Source of the DNA: Prorocentrum cordatum
Taxonomy: Eukaryota; Sar; Dinophyceae; Prorocentrales; Prorocentraceae
Direction of reading: 5' to 3'
Assembly (NCBI GenBank): GCA_963575745.1
Contig: CAUYUJ010003636.1
Location: 1-64,000, forward strand
Length of the DNA stretch: 64,000 bases
The notes beneath the pieces were generated by a model. It was not told where the DNA came from. It did no database searches and saw nothing but the letters and a program-made list of their open reading frames with translations. Below are positions 21,871 to 30,919 of the stretch, one piece after another. Position 1 is the stretch's first letter; every line of letters begins with the position of its first letter. Both the position numbers and the translations under genes were made by a program.

Positions 21871-22013
21871 GAGCGACGCATTTCTCCAGCGGAGGGTCCA
21901 GCTCGTCCCGCACCCGTTTCGAAATCTCGCCCAGGAGCTCGTGCCGCTCGACGAGGAGGTTCGGCCACGCCTCGGGGCAGGAGTTCCCTTCGAACCTGTG
22001 TTCGATCCTCGAC
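21871..22013 (-). CDS. Exon-like island inside a triplet tract, unknown protein
   Basis: About 143 bp of complex sequence set between two long GGA/CCT tracts. The minus-strand frame reads IEHRFEGNSCPEAWPNLLVE, then RHELLGEISKRVRDELDPPL and EKCVAQEE, an amphipathic, charged, normal-composition peptide. AACACAG near its 5' side could act as a splice acceptor. The downstream GAG tract would add poly-Glu if read through. The other two frames give Arg/Pro/Ser-rich sequence, so this one is the best coding candidate. No family recognised. Confidence 0.4.
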
Positions 22014-22425
22014 CCTCCTCCTCCTCCTCCTCCTCCTCCTCCTCCTCCTCCTCTCCTCCTCCTCCTCCGCCTCCCCCTTCCTCCTCCTCCTCCTCCTCCT
22101 CCTCCTCCTCCTCCTCCTCCTCCTCCTCCTCCTCCTCCTCCTCCTCCCCCTCCTCATCCTCCTCCTCCTCGTTCTCGTCCTCGTCCTCGTCCTCGTCCTC
22201 CCCCTCCCCCTCCTCCTCCTCCGCCTCCTCCTCCTCCTCCTCCTCCTCCTCTCCTCCTCCTCCTCCTCCTCGTTCCGCCTCCTCCGCCTCCTCCTCCTCT
22301 CCTCCTCCTCCTCCTCGCATATCCTCCTACTCTTCCTCTTATTCCTCCTCCTCCCTCCTCTTCCTCCTCCTCCTCCTCCTCCTCCTCCTCCTCCTCCTCC
22401 TCCTCCTCCTCCTCTTCATCCCCTC
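22014..22425. repeat. TCC/CTC triplet tract
   Basis: About 400 bp of CCT repeats with TCG/TCT and CCG interruptions, purest at 22080-22145 and 22365-22412. Confidence 0.95.
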
Positions 22426-22429
22426 GTAT

Positions 22430-22960
22430 ATCTCAGGTCCGCGGTCCACTTCCACGCGGGAGGACAGCAGACATGCAAAACCTTTGCGCGTCGACGTTGG
22501 CCCTCGGGCAACAGTCTTGGCGGCGCGCACAAGGGGGTGGGGGGATGGCAATAAGCCGCGCCTTGGGAAGGCGTTGGCCTTACATCTACAACAAGGCTCG
22601 CGCCTTCGAAGGCGCAGCCTCCCTCTGAGAACACTGTCCCCCTCCCCCGCCAGTTGGGGCCTACCCCCCCCCCGCCCCCATGGGCGTCGCCAGGGCGCCC
22701 CCTGGTGGCATCCCAATCCTTCTGCGGAATCCTATGGCGGCAAGCCGATACAACGACACCTTTTTGGTACTTCCCCCCGGGATAATGAGGAGGAAGAGGA
22801 GGAGGATCAAGAAGATAAAGCAAACCATAACGACCGCCAACGAAATAACTAGAACACCGTGTTGGCAGACATCGCGAGCCGCTCAAAACCTCAACGCTGG
22901 AGCTGACATGTCGGAGCGGATGCGGCCGTGACCACGAGGGCGCCGCTGGAAACACCCACG
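22430..22960. other. No gene seen
   Basis: Unique GC-rich sequence with small inverted motifs (GCGCCTTGGGAAGGCG near 22557, CGCGCCTTCGAAGGCGC near 22600). No conserved protein frame. Confidence 0.5.
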
Positions 22961-22964
22961 TGCC

Positions 22965-23365
22965 CACACATACGCGCATGCACGTATAATGCATGCATGT
23001 AGGCATGCACGTGTGTATGTATGCATGTGTGTACGTATGGATGGATGGGTGTACGTATACGTGTATCTATGAATGTATGTAAACGTATAGGTGCAAATAA
23101 GAATGTACGCATGTGCGTGCGTGCGTGTGTGTAGTATGAACGCACGCGCGCATATATGCATGCATGTTTATACACGCGTGAATGCATACATACACGCACG
23201 CATGTATGTGTATGTACGCATGTTGGGTATGATTATCTTTGTACGCATACATGTATGCATGTTTACATGCATGTCTATATGCATACAATCATGCACGTGT
23301 GACCATGCATGTGTATGTCTTTATGAATGCACGATTATATGCATGCATGTGTATGTATCGCTCGT
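22965..23365. repeat. TGTATGCATG alternating purine/pyrimidine tract, locus 1
   Basis: Degenerate ATGCATGTATGT-type repeat with CGTACG and TGCACG variants over 400 bp. Nearly strict purine-pyrimidine alternation. Similar tracts lie at 26703-26788 and 30386-30915. Confidence 0.9.
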
Positions 23366-23650
23366 ATTCGGAAGGGATCCACGCGAGGTCCACCGAGGCC
23401 ACCACGGGCATCCTAATGAGCTAATTCCACGAGGGCGAACGCCGCTCGTCTGGTTTCAATAAGCTGATGCGCCCACCCTTCCACATTGTTCGGCGGCGGG
23501 AGTACACGGACATCGTTAGACATGTGAATAACCATGGCGATCGCTTCGGTCGTCTCAACAGTGGGGGGCACCATCGAAATCAATCCTAAAACACAAACGC
23601 GTTGGAACCTGGCCCCTCGCGGATACGCAAGACCCTATAAGACATCACGC
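23366..23650. other. No gene seen; possible 3' region of the next retroelement
   Basis: Unique sequence between the TGCATG tract and the stop codon of the minus-strand retroelement. It would be the 3' untranslated part of that element if the element extends to the tract. Confidence 0.4.
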
Positions 23651-23652
23651 TG

Positions 23653-24480
23653 CTAATAATGAGAAAAAGTGCAACGAACAGGAGTGATCGGGCTCTCGCG
23701 ACACCTGAACTTGCACTGCTGTGCCCCACCAAGGGCATGCAGACGGACCGAAGTCAACCACGCGCAAGGGATGGTCTTCAGCGCAGCACACTGCCACGAT
23801 GGTTGCTGCTTCTCTGGGACAAAACGGAGCTGGGGCCACGAATCGCGAACAACCTTGAGGAGCCCCCTCGATTTCAGACGCCTGGTCAGGAGGAGGTGGA
23901 GGACATCAGGGAAGAGGGGGGAGTGAAGAAACGCTGCGAAAATTTTCTGGACACGCACCCGCGCGCCCCCACTCCCCGCCTCGGCCGGGCGCAGAGCCTG
24001 CCAGGCCGTGGCAGCAGGGCGAGCGACTGCGGGCTCATTCACGAAGCCCGCGTCGGCCTCCGAGAGGCACGACGCGAACTGCTTGGACCGCCAGAACGTA
24101 TGCGACATCCTCTGGGCGCCGATGGCCAGGAGCGCGCCGTGGAGGTGGACCTGCGCGGCGAGCCACGAGAGCAACTGCCTCCAGTTCGAGACCGCGGAGT
24201 GCGCTGCTCGCATCATCGAGGCAGCGCCAGTCACCTGCGTGGAGCGGAACTGCAAGCCAGGCGCCCAAGTGCCCACCAAGAGGAAGTCGTGGCGGGCGAG
24301 CGCCTGCGGAAGCATGTGCCGCACATTAGCAAAGGCCCGCGCCTCCTTGGAGCACAGGAAGCTGGGCGTGGCGGCCAGCTGCTGAAGGCAGCCGAGCAAT
24401 CGGAGGACGCGTTGTTTGCACAAGCGCTGCAATGGAAGGCGGCGACCTGCTGGCAGCGAGGCCCAGCGCGCGGGCGAGCC
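23653..24480 (-). pseudogene. Retroelement C-terminal region
   Basis: Open for most of its length, reading QRVLRLLGCLQQLAATPSFL, then HMLPQALARHDFLLVGTWAP and SMMRAAHSAVSNWRQLLSWL, ending CRESPITPVRCTFSHY-stop at 23653. Helical, Leu/Ala/Arg rich, as in the thumb and connection of LINE RT proteins. No RNase H motif. Confidence 0.5.
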
Positions 24481-25650
24481 ACTTCGCCGCCGCCTTCCTC
24501 CCAGATGTCTCAGATGTCGTCCTCCGCCGCGCCGGGCCCGATGACGAACCCGAGGTGCGCGGCTTCGTCCTGGATGGACATGCCCGGCCACGCAGCGCGG
24601 CGCCCCTGAAACCAGGCGCGCAGCTCCGTCACCGCCGTCGCGGTCAGCTCATCACCTAGGGGGATCAGGATGCACCTGTGGAACTTCAGGCGCAAGCCCG
24701 CGAGAGTTCGCGCAGCCTCAAACGCCCTCCAGAGGCCACGCAAGAGCCTGCGCGACAAGAGGACGCATCCCACGTCATCAGCGCACACACCCAGAGCCGA
24801 GAGAGGGCTCATGTCAGTGTACCTCATCATGTTGTGAATGAGCGGGTTCATGGCAATCGCGCACGCACTGCCCGAAGAAGGGCACCCCTGCGCAATCCCG
24901 CGCTAGATGCAGGCGAAATGCCCCACCACACCCGCCAGCGGCACGAAGGAGGTCGGGAGCCAGTAAAAAGGGGGGCAGCGCGTGCAGCAGGCCACCCTCG
25001 AAGCCCGAGAAGACGAGCATGTCCGCCATCCACTCCGCCATCAGCGGCGGGAACGCATCGCCGAAGTCGAAGAGCGCGAGCAGCGGCTTCGCGGCGGCCA
25101 CGCCATCCTGGAAGCCCGCCGCCCTGGCCGTCGAGTCCAGCAAGGTTACGTTGCCCGGGGAGTTGCGGCCCCTGAGGAAGCCGCGCTGCGGTGCAGGGGG
25201 GTGCTCTCCACGGCGCCCTTGATACGAACATCGGTGGCAGCAGCGACCAACTTGCAGTCCGAATTCTTCAAGCCGGTCGCGCGCGCGGCGCCGGGAGTGC
25301 GGAGCGCCCCATCGGCGGCATCCTCCTCTGGGGAACCCTTGGGAAGGAAAGCCCTCAAGTGTTCATTCCACTCGGCTGGCGGGACACTGTCCTTCGCGAT
25401 CTCCAGCGCCCCATCCTCGAGCGCCTCGATGGCGGCAAGACAGCGGCACCATGCGTAGTACGGCGCGCCGTCAGGGCCAGGAGCCGACTCCTTGGCGCGA
25501 GATGCAGCACGAGAGAGAGCGAACTTGTCGGGCGGCAGGATCCGCTCCGCCAGTAGCTTGGGGGCGTGAGTCTGCACGTACTTAAGCTTAAGCGCCAGCC
25601 TCTGCCAATCATCCACCTGCGGTCTGACTTGAAAAAATGGGCGCCCAATG
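24480..25650 (-). pseudogene. Reverse transcriptase domain
   Basis: Fingers: SAPGPDGAPYYAWC (25446-25487) and RAFLPKGSPEEDAADG. After a stop or frame change near 25146, QRGFLRGRNSPGNVTLLDST and then motif A, LLALFDFGDAFPP (FDFGDAFP around 25046-25072, carrying a catalytic Asp). Motif C is GVCADDVGCVLL (ADD at 24774-24782); the usual Tyr or Phe before ADD is Cys here. Then AGLRLKFHRCILIPLGDEL and AAHLGFVIGPGAAEDDI. All palm landmarks are present, but not in one frame. Confidence 0.75.
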
Positions 25651-25659
25651 GTCACGCAG

Positions 25660-26280
25660 CGCCTCGATCTGTCAGAGTGCTCGACAAGGACCTTGTAGCC
25701 CCCATCGTCGGGCACCGTTCTGCCCTGCAACTTGAGTCCTGCCGAACGGCGACCACATCGCTGCACGTTTGTTGAGCTTCCTGCGCAGGGCACATATCAT
25801 CTTCAAGGACGGCGCGTCCAAATATTTGGCCTCCCGCTCAGACAACGCAGCAGCCCGCGCCTCGAAGTGCATTTGCTGCTCCTGAGCGAAGTCACGGGCA
25901 CATGTAGGCGGGTGCAGCAGATTGACCTGATTGCCCGCGACCTCGAAGTACTGCCGCGCAGGTACACACGTCTGCAAGAGACAACGCCCGAACTTCGCAT
26001 CATCACGCCAAGCCGCTCTCGAAATCGACCGAAACATCAGTAGTTCATTCTCGCCATGAGGCAAACGCATCCGAATATCCCGAATGTACCGGGCGGCATC
26101 CCTCATCAACTGCGTGTGGCGACGACGCTTGCCGAACGCCGAAAGCTGCAACCAGTCCACCAGGTCGCACAGACGCAGGTACTGCAGCTTGCACTCAGGA
26201 TCCTTGAAGAGGTGCAGAGGGATGCGCTGCTGGTCAGACTTTTTTTGGCGGCGCGGGGCCACCAAGATGACGACAGGCAC
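25660..26280 (-). pseudogene. Linker between endonuclease and RT
   Basis: Helical, charged stretch: RQKKSDQQRIPLHLFKDPEC, CDLVDWLQLSAFGKRRRHTQ, REAKYLDAPSLKMICALRRK. In LINE elements this region joins endonuclease and RT. One frame is open for about 200 codons, the best preserved coding stretch of the element. Confidence 0.55.
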
Positions 26281-26700
26281 GTCACGTGGTCGCTGATCCC
26301 GCGCTCATGCAGTACCTCTGGCATGTCAGGCGTGACGGCCGTGATGTGGTGCTGCAGTGCAAGCCAACTCGGAGTCGAGATGAAGACCCTGTCGATATGT
26401 GTCAACTTGGGCTGCCATTCGCTAGACACATCGTGAGTGGGAAGCGCATTTTCAATTTCCACCATGCGCGTGAAAATGCTGCGCCAGAAGCCATCATGCG
26501 GTAGAGCAGCCGTGTCGCCAGGACTCCTACGCCTGTCGACCTCTGGTGCACGAGGTACATTGGCAACTGTTTGTAAGGGTTGATACATCCAAGAAAAAGG
26601 ACTGAGACACGACTAGGTGCCATCTCCACCACCGTCAAGTCAGAGAAAATATTTGCTCGAAAAGCAGCCCTGTCATCATCCGTTAAGTCGAAAGTGTACA
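26106..26700 (-). pseudogene. EEP endonuclease, C-terminal half
   Basis: DDDRAAFRANIFSDLTVVEM leads into the serine-rich, poorly conserved part, then LTHIDRVFIS (the IDR substrate-binding block, IDRVFI at 26379-26396) and GISDHV (26283-26300), the SDH box whose His is the catalytic base in EEP nucleases. The N-terminal Asn, Glu and GDFN boxes are absent from the sequence. A frame change separates it from the linker to the left. Confidence 0.7.
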
Positions 26701-26702
26701 CA

Positions 26703-26788
26703 CTATACCATGTGTATGTATATACGTATGTATGCATGCATGAATGCATGCATGTATGTGTGTGTATATATATATATATATATATACT
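26703..26788. repeat. TGTATGCATG and TA microsatellite, locus 2
   Basis: GTATGTATATACGTATGTAT, then ATGCATGAATGCATGCATG, then a TATATA run to 26786. It lies exactly at the broken 5' end of the minus-strand retroelement. Confidence 0.93.
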
Positions 26789-26960
26789 GGAACCATCGCG
26801 CCCGCTTCGCGCGCGCTCAGGTTCTAGCAGGCCCCAGGCCTTGACGAATTCACTGCTCCACTGAAGTAGTGGATCACACTACACGGATTCCAATCTGCAT
26901 TCCGAAAAGGCCTTCGAGGAAGATGGTTGTGTAGAGGGGCGGGGGCCGTATGAATCGGGT

Positions 26961-26980
26961 TCCCAGAAGGCCTTCTGGGA
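26961..26980. repeat. Perfect 20-bp palindrome
   Basis: TCCCAGAAGGCCTTCTGGGA is its own reverse complement. Flanked by GGGTTCC and GCATGG, which continue the family pattern seen in the next palindromes less perfectly. Confidence 0.85.
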
Positions 26981-27219
26981 GCATGGGTTTGGGGGCGTCT
27001 TGGGGAGCCTGTTGGTGCGTGCCGTCGTCGTCGTCGTAATGCCGTCGTCGTCGTTTCGTCGTCGTCGATTCAAGAGGGAACTTGGGGCAAGTTTGTGCGA
27101 AACGATCTGCGGAGGGCCGCGAGAAGGCAATTAATCATGTTCCCAACCAACTTCCCAGACAACTCTTCTGTAGCATGATGGTACTTCGAAGCCTCCGGAG
27201 ACTCGCAGACCCATGATGA

Positions 27220-27253
27220 ACCATGTCCCCGGAAGGCCTTCTGGGGACATGGT
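27220..27253. repeat. 34-bp near-perfect palindrome
   Basis: Arms ACCATGTCCCC and GGGGACATGGT enclose GAAGGCCTTC, itself palindromic. The only non-pairing position is G27231 against T27242, which would still pair as G-U in RNA. Confidence 0.9.
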
Positions 27254-27337
27254 TTGTTGGGGTGTGTGAGGGGGTCTCTTGGGCGTTCCCTGGGGACCCC
27301 TTGGGGGCCTCCGGGAACTCTCGGGCCCATGATGAAC

Positions 27338-27367
27338 CATGTCCCCGGAAGGTGTTCTGGGGACATG
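27338..27367. repeat. Palindrome, same family
   Basis: Arms CATGTCCCC and GGGGACATG are perfect; the centre GGAAGGTGTTCT is partly paired. Same GTCCCC/GGGGAC arm type as the 27220 copy. Confidence 0.85.
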
Positions 27368-27544
27368 ATTTCTTGGGGTGTGTTGGGGGGCCTCTTGGGC
27401 GTTCCCTGGAAACCCCTTGGGGGTCTCTTGGGGCTTCCTGGGGGCCTCCTGGGCGCCTCACGGGGTTTCGTGGGAGCCTTGGTGGCCTCCGGGGGCCTAC
27501 AGGCGGCCTGGGGCCAGAGACCTCGAAATATTGGTTGGCAGTCC

Positions 27545-28330
27545 CCCTCTGGGCCTTCTCTTGGGGAGCTCTTGGGGCACAGTTGGGTTGTCTGGGGAGC
27601 CTCCTGGGCCGTCTTGGGGCCCTCGTCGGGGCCTCGTGGCCCGTCTTGGAGCGATCTGAAGGGCCTCCGAGCGAGGCCGTGAGGGAGCGCTGGGAAGTGG
27701 GGAAAGCGAGAACGCTTAAATCCTTCACAAACCATTGGAAAATGTGTGTATATTGCCTCCCATGGCCCTCTCGGAGAGCCTCTTGAGTCCGTCCTGGAGC
27801 GTGTTGGAGTCCTCGTCGGCCGTCTAGGGCAGCTTGGGCGTCTTCGGGGCCTCTTGGGACCGTCTAGGGCCCTCTCGGGACCTTCATTAGCCTGTCGTGG
27901 CCTGCTTCGGGGCGGGCCCAGGCCGCCTCAGGACCCCTCTGGGCCTTCTCTTGGCGCGCTCTTGGGGCACACTTGGATTGTTTGGGGAGCATCCTGGGCC
28001 GTCTTAAGGCCCTCGTCGGGGCCCTCGTGGGCCTTCTTGGAGCGATCTGAAGGGCCTCCGAGGCCGTGAGGGAGCGCTGGAAAGCGGGAAAAGCGAGAAC
28101 GCCAAACTCCCAAACACTCGGAAAATTAGTGAATCTTGCTTTCCAGGGCCTTCTTGGGGAGCCTCTTGAGTCCGTCCTGGAGCGTGTTGGAGTCCTCGTC
28201 GGCTGTCTTGAGGGCATCTTGGGCGTCTTCGGGGCCTCGTGGGACCGTCTTGGGCCCTCTCGGGACCCCCTCAGCCTGTCGTGGCCTGCTTCGGGGCGGG
28301 CTCGGGCCGCCTCGGGAGCTCTGGACACCC
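27545..28330 (-). repeat. About 385-bp higher-order unit, two tandem copies
   Basis: Copies at about 27545-27930 and 27931-28325. Shared blocks: CTCTGGGCCTTCTCTTGG, GAGCGATCTGAAGGGCCTCC, GTGAGGGAGCGCTGG, an A-rich core (AACCATTGGAAAATGTGTG versus AACACTCGGAAAATTAGTG), TTGAGTCCGTCCTGGAGCG and TTGGAGTCCTCGTCGG. A third, more diverged unit with GATCTGAAGGGCCTCTGACG lies near 28890. Confidence 0.8.
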
Positions 28331-29084
28331 CCAAGCAACCCCCGGTGGGCATCGATGGGGGGAACAGGCAGCGGCCGGCCCACTCCCCCCGGGCCTACTC
28401 CGAGATAGAGAATCATGTTCCCACCAAGCTCTCCTCGAGCATAATATTTGTTCGGCTCTCTTAAGAGGGGGGCCTCTGCTGGGGGCTTACCGAGGGGCGC
28501 CTTTGGGCCTTGTCGGCAAACCTCTTGGAAACATGGTTGGGGCGGTGGGCGGAAGAATCATGTTCCCGGAAAGTTATCTGGGAAATGCGATTTACCGAAG
28601 TGTCTTGGGGACCCGCAGGGGGCTTCCCTGGGGGCCCCTTGGGGGCCTATTGGGGCTTCCGGGGGGGCCTCTTGGGAGCCTCACGGGGCTTCTTGGGAGC
28701 CTCTTGATGGCCTCCTGGGGCGTCCTAGGAGCCTCTCAGGCCGGAGACCTTGAAATGTCGCGCTCTTCGGGCCCTCTTGGGTCGCTCTTGGGGCTCTCTT
28801 GGGGCGCTCTCGAGGCCCTCTTGACTGATCTGGGGAGCTTCCTGGGCCGTCTCTGGGCTTTCTTGGGGGCCTCTTCGGTCTTGGAGAGATCTGAAGGGCC
28901 TCTGACGCGGTCCGGGACCGTGGGGAGGTGGAACATGGGAGAGTGCAAAAATGCTTCAAACACCAATGGAACATTTATTTTTTTCGGCTTCGGGGCGTTT
29001 TGGCGGCGTCGTCGGTCGTCCTGAGGCCATCTTCGGCGTGACTGGGGCATCTGGGGGCTGTCTTTGGGCGTCCTGGGAACCCAG

Positions 29085-29122
29085 AAATCATGTTCCCAGA
29101 GAGGCTTCTGGGAACATGATTT
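29085..29122. repeat. 38-bp palindrome, 16-bp perfect arms
   Basis: AAATCATGTTCCCAGA pairs with TCTGGGAACATGATTT around a 6-base loop GAGGCT. Opens tandem unit 1. Confidence 0.92.
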
Positions 29123-29481
29123 CGAACGGGGCCCTCTTGGGCCTCCCTGAGGCCGTCTTCGGGGCCTCCTGGGCCGGCTTTGGGGCCTCTTGGGTCGTCT
29201 TGGGGGGTTCCGTGAGCCCCACAGGCCGATCCTTTTGGGCCGTCTGGGGCCCTCTTGGGTCTCTCTTGGGCTGTCTTGGGGCTCCTCGGGGGCGTCTGGG
29301 GCACTGCGAAGACAAAGCAAGGGCGTATGCTGAAAACGCACGTTTTACGAAAGAAATGGGCAGATATTTGCCTCTTGAAGGCCCTCTTGGGGCCCCCTTC
29401 GGCCATCTTCAAGTAATCTCTGGCCCTCTTGGGCCTCGCTGAGGCTGTCTTGTGGGCCTTTTGGGCGTCCTGGGAACCCGG

Positions 29482-29519
29482 AAATCATTTTCCCGGAGAG
29501 GCTTCCGGGAACATGATTT
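29482..29519. repeat. 38-bp palindrome, one arm mismatch
   Basis: AAATCATTTTCCCGG against CCGGGAACATGATTT with a single mismatch (T for G). The inner pair is CGG/CCG, where the 29085 copy has CAGA/TCTG. Opens tandem unit 2. Confidence 0.9.
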
Positions 29520-29873
29520 CAAACGGGGCCCTCTTGGGCTTCCCTGAGGCCGTCTTTGGGGCCTCCTGGGCCGGCTTCGGGGCCTCTTGGGCCATCTTGG
29601 GGGGTTCCGTGAGCCCCACAGGCCGACCCTTTTGGGCCGTCTGGGGCCCTCTTGGGTCTCTCTTGGGCTGTCTTGGGGCTCCGCGGGGGCGTCTGGGGCA
29701 CTGTGAAGACGAAGCCAGCGAGCATGCCGAAAATGCCGTTTTACAAGAGAAATGGCAGATGTGCCTCTTGAAGGCCCTCTTGGGGCCCTCCTCGGCCATC
29801 TTCAAGCCATCTCGGGCCCTCTTGGGCCTCGCTGAGGCTGTCCTTGGGCTCAGTAGGGGGCCTGGGAGCCCGG

Positions 29874-29912
29874 AAGTAATGTTCCCGGAAAGGCTTCCGG
29901 GAACATGATTTC
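29874..29912. repeat. 38-bp palindrome
   Basis: AATGTTCCCGGAA pairs with TTCCGGGAACAT; the outer bases AAGT and GATTT are partly mismatched. Opens tandem unit 3. Confidence 0.88.
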
Positions 29913-30384
29913 AAACGGGGCCCTCTTGGGCCTCCCTGAGGCCGTCTTGGGGGCCTCCTGGGCCGGCTTCGGGGCCTCTTGGGCCATCTTGGGGGGTTCC
30001 GTGAGCCCCACAGGCCGACCCTTTTGGGCCGTCTGGGGCCCTCTTGGGTCTCTCTTGGGCTGTGCTGGGGCTCCGCGGGGGCGTCTGGGGCACTGTGAAG
30101 ACGAAGCCAGCGAGTATGCCGAAAATGCACGTTTTACGAAGGAAATGGGTCGATGTTTGCCTATTGAAAGCCCTCTCGGGGCCCTCACGGGCCCTCTTGG
30201 GGCGCTCTTGGGCGTCTTCGGAACCTCTTCAAGCTTTCGTGACCATCTGTACGGCCCGCGTGGCCTGTCGTGGGCAATTTGGAAGCGGCCCGGGGCAGTC
30301 CCGGGAGGTCTGTGACCCCCCAAAGGTTCGGGGGGGCCCCCTATGGGGGATGACGGCACCGATTTTGCCCCCCCCCCCGGCCTA

Positions 30385-30385
<1 letters not shown>

Positions 30386-30454
<69 letters not shown>

Positions 30455-30915
30455 AATGTATGTATGCATGTTTGTATGTGTTTATGCATGTATGCATGTA
30501 TGAATGCATGCATGCATACATGTATGGATGCATGCATGCGTGTATGTACGCATGTATACATGTATGCGTGTGTGATTACATCTGTATGTATGTACGTATG
30601 CATGTATGTATACATGCATGCATACATGCATGCATGCATGTATGTGTATGGTTGTGTGTCTGTCTGCCTGCCTGTATAATGGATGTATGTGTGCATGCAT
30701 ACATGCATGCATGCATGCATGTATGTATGTATGCATGCATGCATGCACATGCATGTATGTATGTTTGTATGTATGGATGGATGGACGGATGGATGGATGG
30801 ATGTATGGACGAATGAATGTACATATGTAGGTATGTATGTATGTGCGTACATGTGTTTGTATACATTTGTGTGTGTATGTATGTATGTATGTATGCATGC
30901 ATGTCTGTCTGCCTC
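30386..30915. repeat. TA, GT and TGTATGCATG tract, locus 3
   Basis: Pure TA (about 30386-30430), GT (about 30431-30454), then a long ATGCATGTATG-type stretch with a GGATGGATGGATG block near 30775-30805. Almost strictly alternating purine/pyrimidine for over 500 bp. Reads as Met/Cys/Tyr-rich or His/Thr/Ile-rich frames that are not genes. Confidence 0.95.
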
Positions 30916-30919
30916 TATT

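Larger units (their letters stand above)
23653..26700 (-). mobile_element. Non-LTR retroelement, minus strand, 5'-truncated
   Basis: Reading right to left: endonuclease C-terminal half (26700-26280), linker (26280-25660), RT (25650-24480) and a long C-terminal region (24480-23653). The left half of the endonuclease and any ORF1 are missing: coding sequence begins FDLTDDDRAAFRANIFSDLT right at a TG/TA microsatellite near 26700. The frame changes at about 26110-26280, 25146 and 24490, so it is inactive. No RNase H seen. Its RT is clearly different from the plus-strand element. Confidence 0.8.
26880..28990 (-). repeat. CCAAGA-type decamer repeat region with palindromes
   Basis: Plus strand reads CTTGGGGGCCTCTTGGGCG-type repeats, the complement of the CCAAGA repeats elsewhere. 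It contains higher-order units of about 385 bp and several palindromes (listed separately). Open frames rich in Leu/Gly/Trp/Ser (plus) or Pro/Arg/Lys (minus) are by-products. A GTCGTCGTCGT run lies near 27020-27065. Confidence 0.85.
29085..30290 (-). repeat. About 397-bp tandem triplicate bounded by palindromes
   Basis: Units begin at 29085, 29482 and about 29877, the third running to about 30290 with a different right end. Each begins with an AAATCATGTTCCC...GGGAACATGATTT palindrome, then AACGGGGCCCTCTTGGG, TTCCGTGAGCCCCACAGGCC, TCTTGGGCTGTCTTGGGGC, GAAGACGAAGCCAGCGAG and an A-rich core (GAAAATGCACGTTTTACGAA). Units are over 90% alike by eye, so recent. The apparent shared protein-like frame is a by-product. 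Confidence 0.88.

Noticed and set aside
21595-22852. Long Ser/Pro/Leu and Glu/Arg frames across the triplet region
   Set aside because: Low-complexity translation of CCT/GGA repeats; only the short 21871-22013 island has normal composition.
28239-29442. Repeated protein-like frames (GASWAGFGASWAVLGGSVSP) in the 29-kb tandem units
   Set aside because: Derived from CTTGGG repeats; the similarity between units is at DNA level, and palindromes and A-rich cores lie inside the frames.
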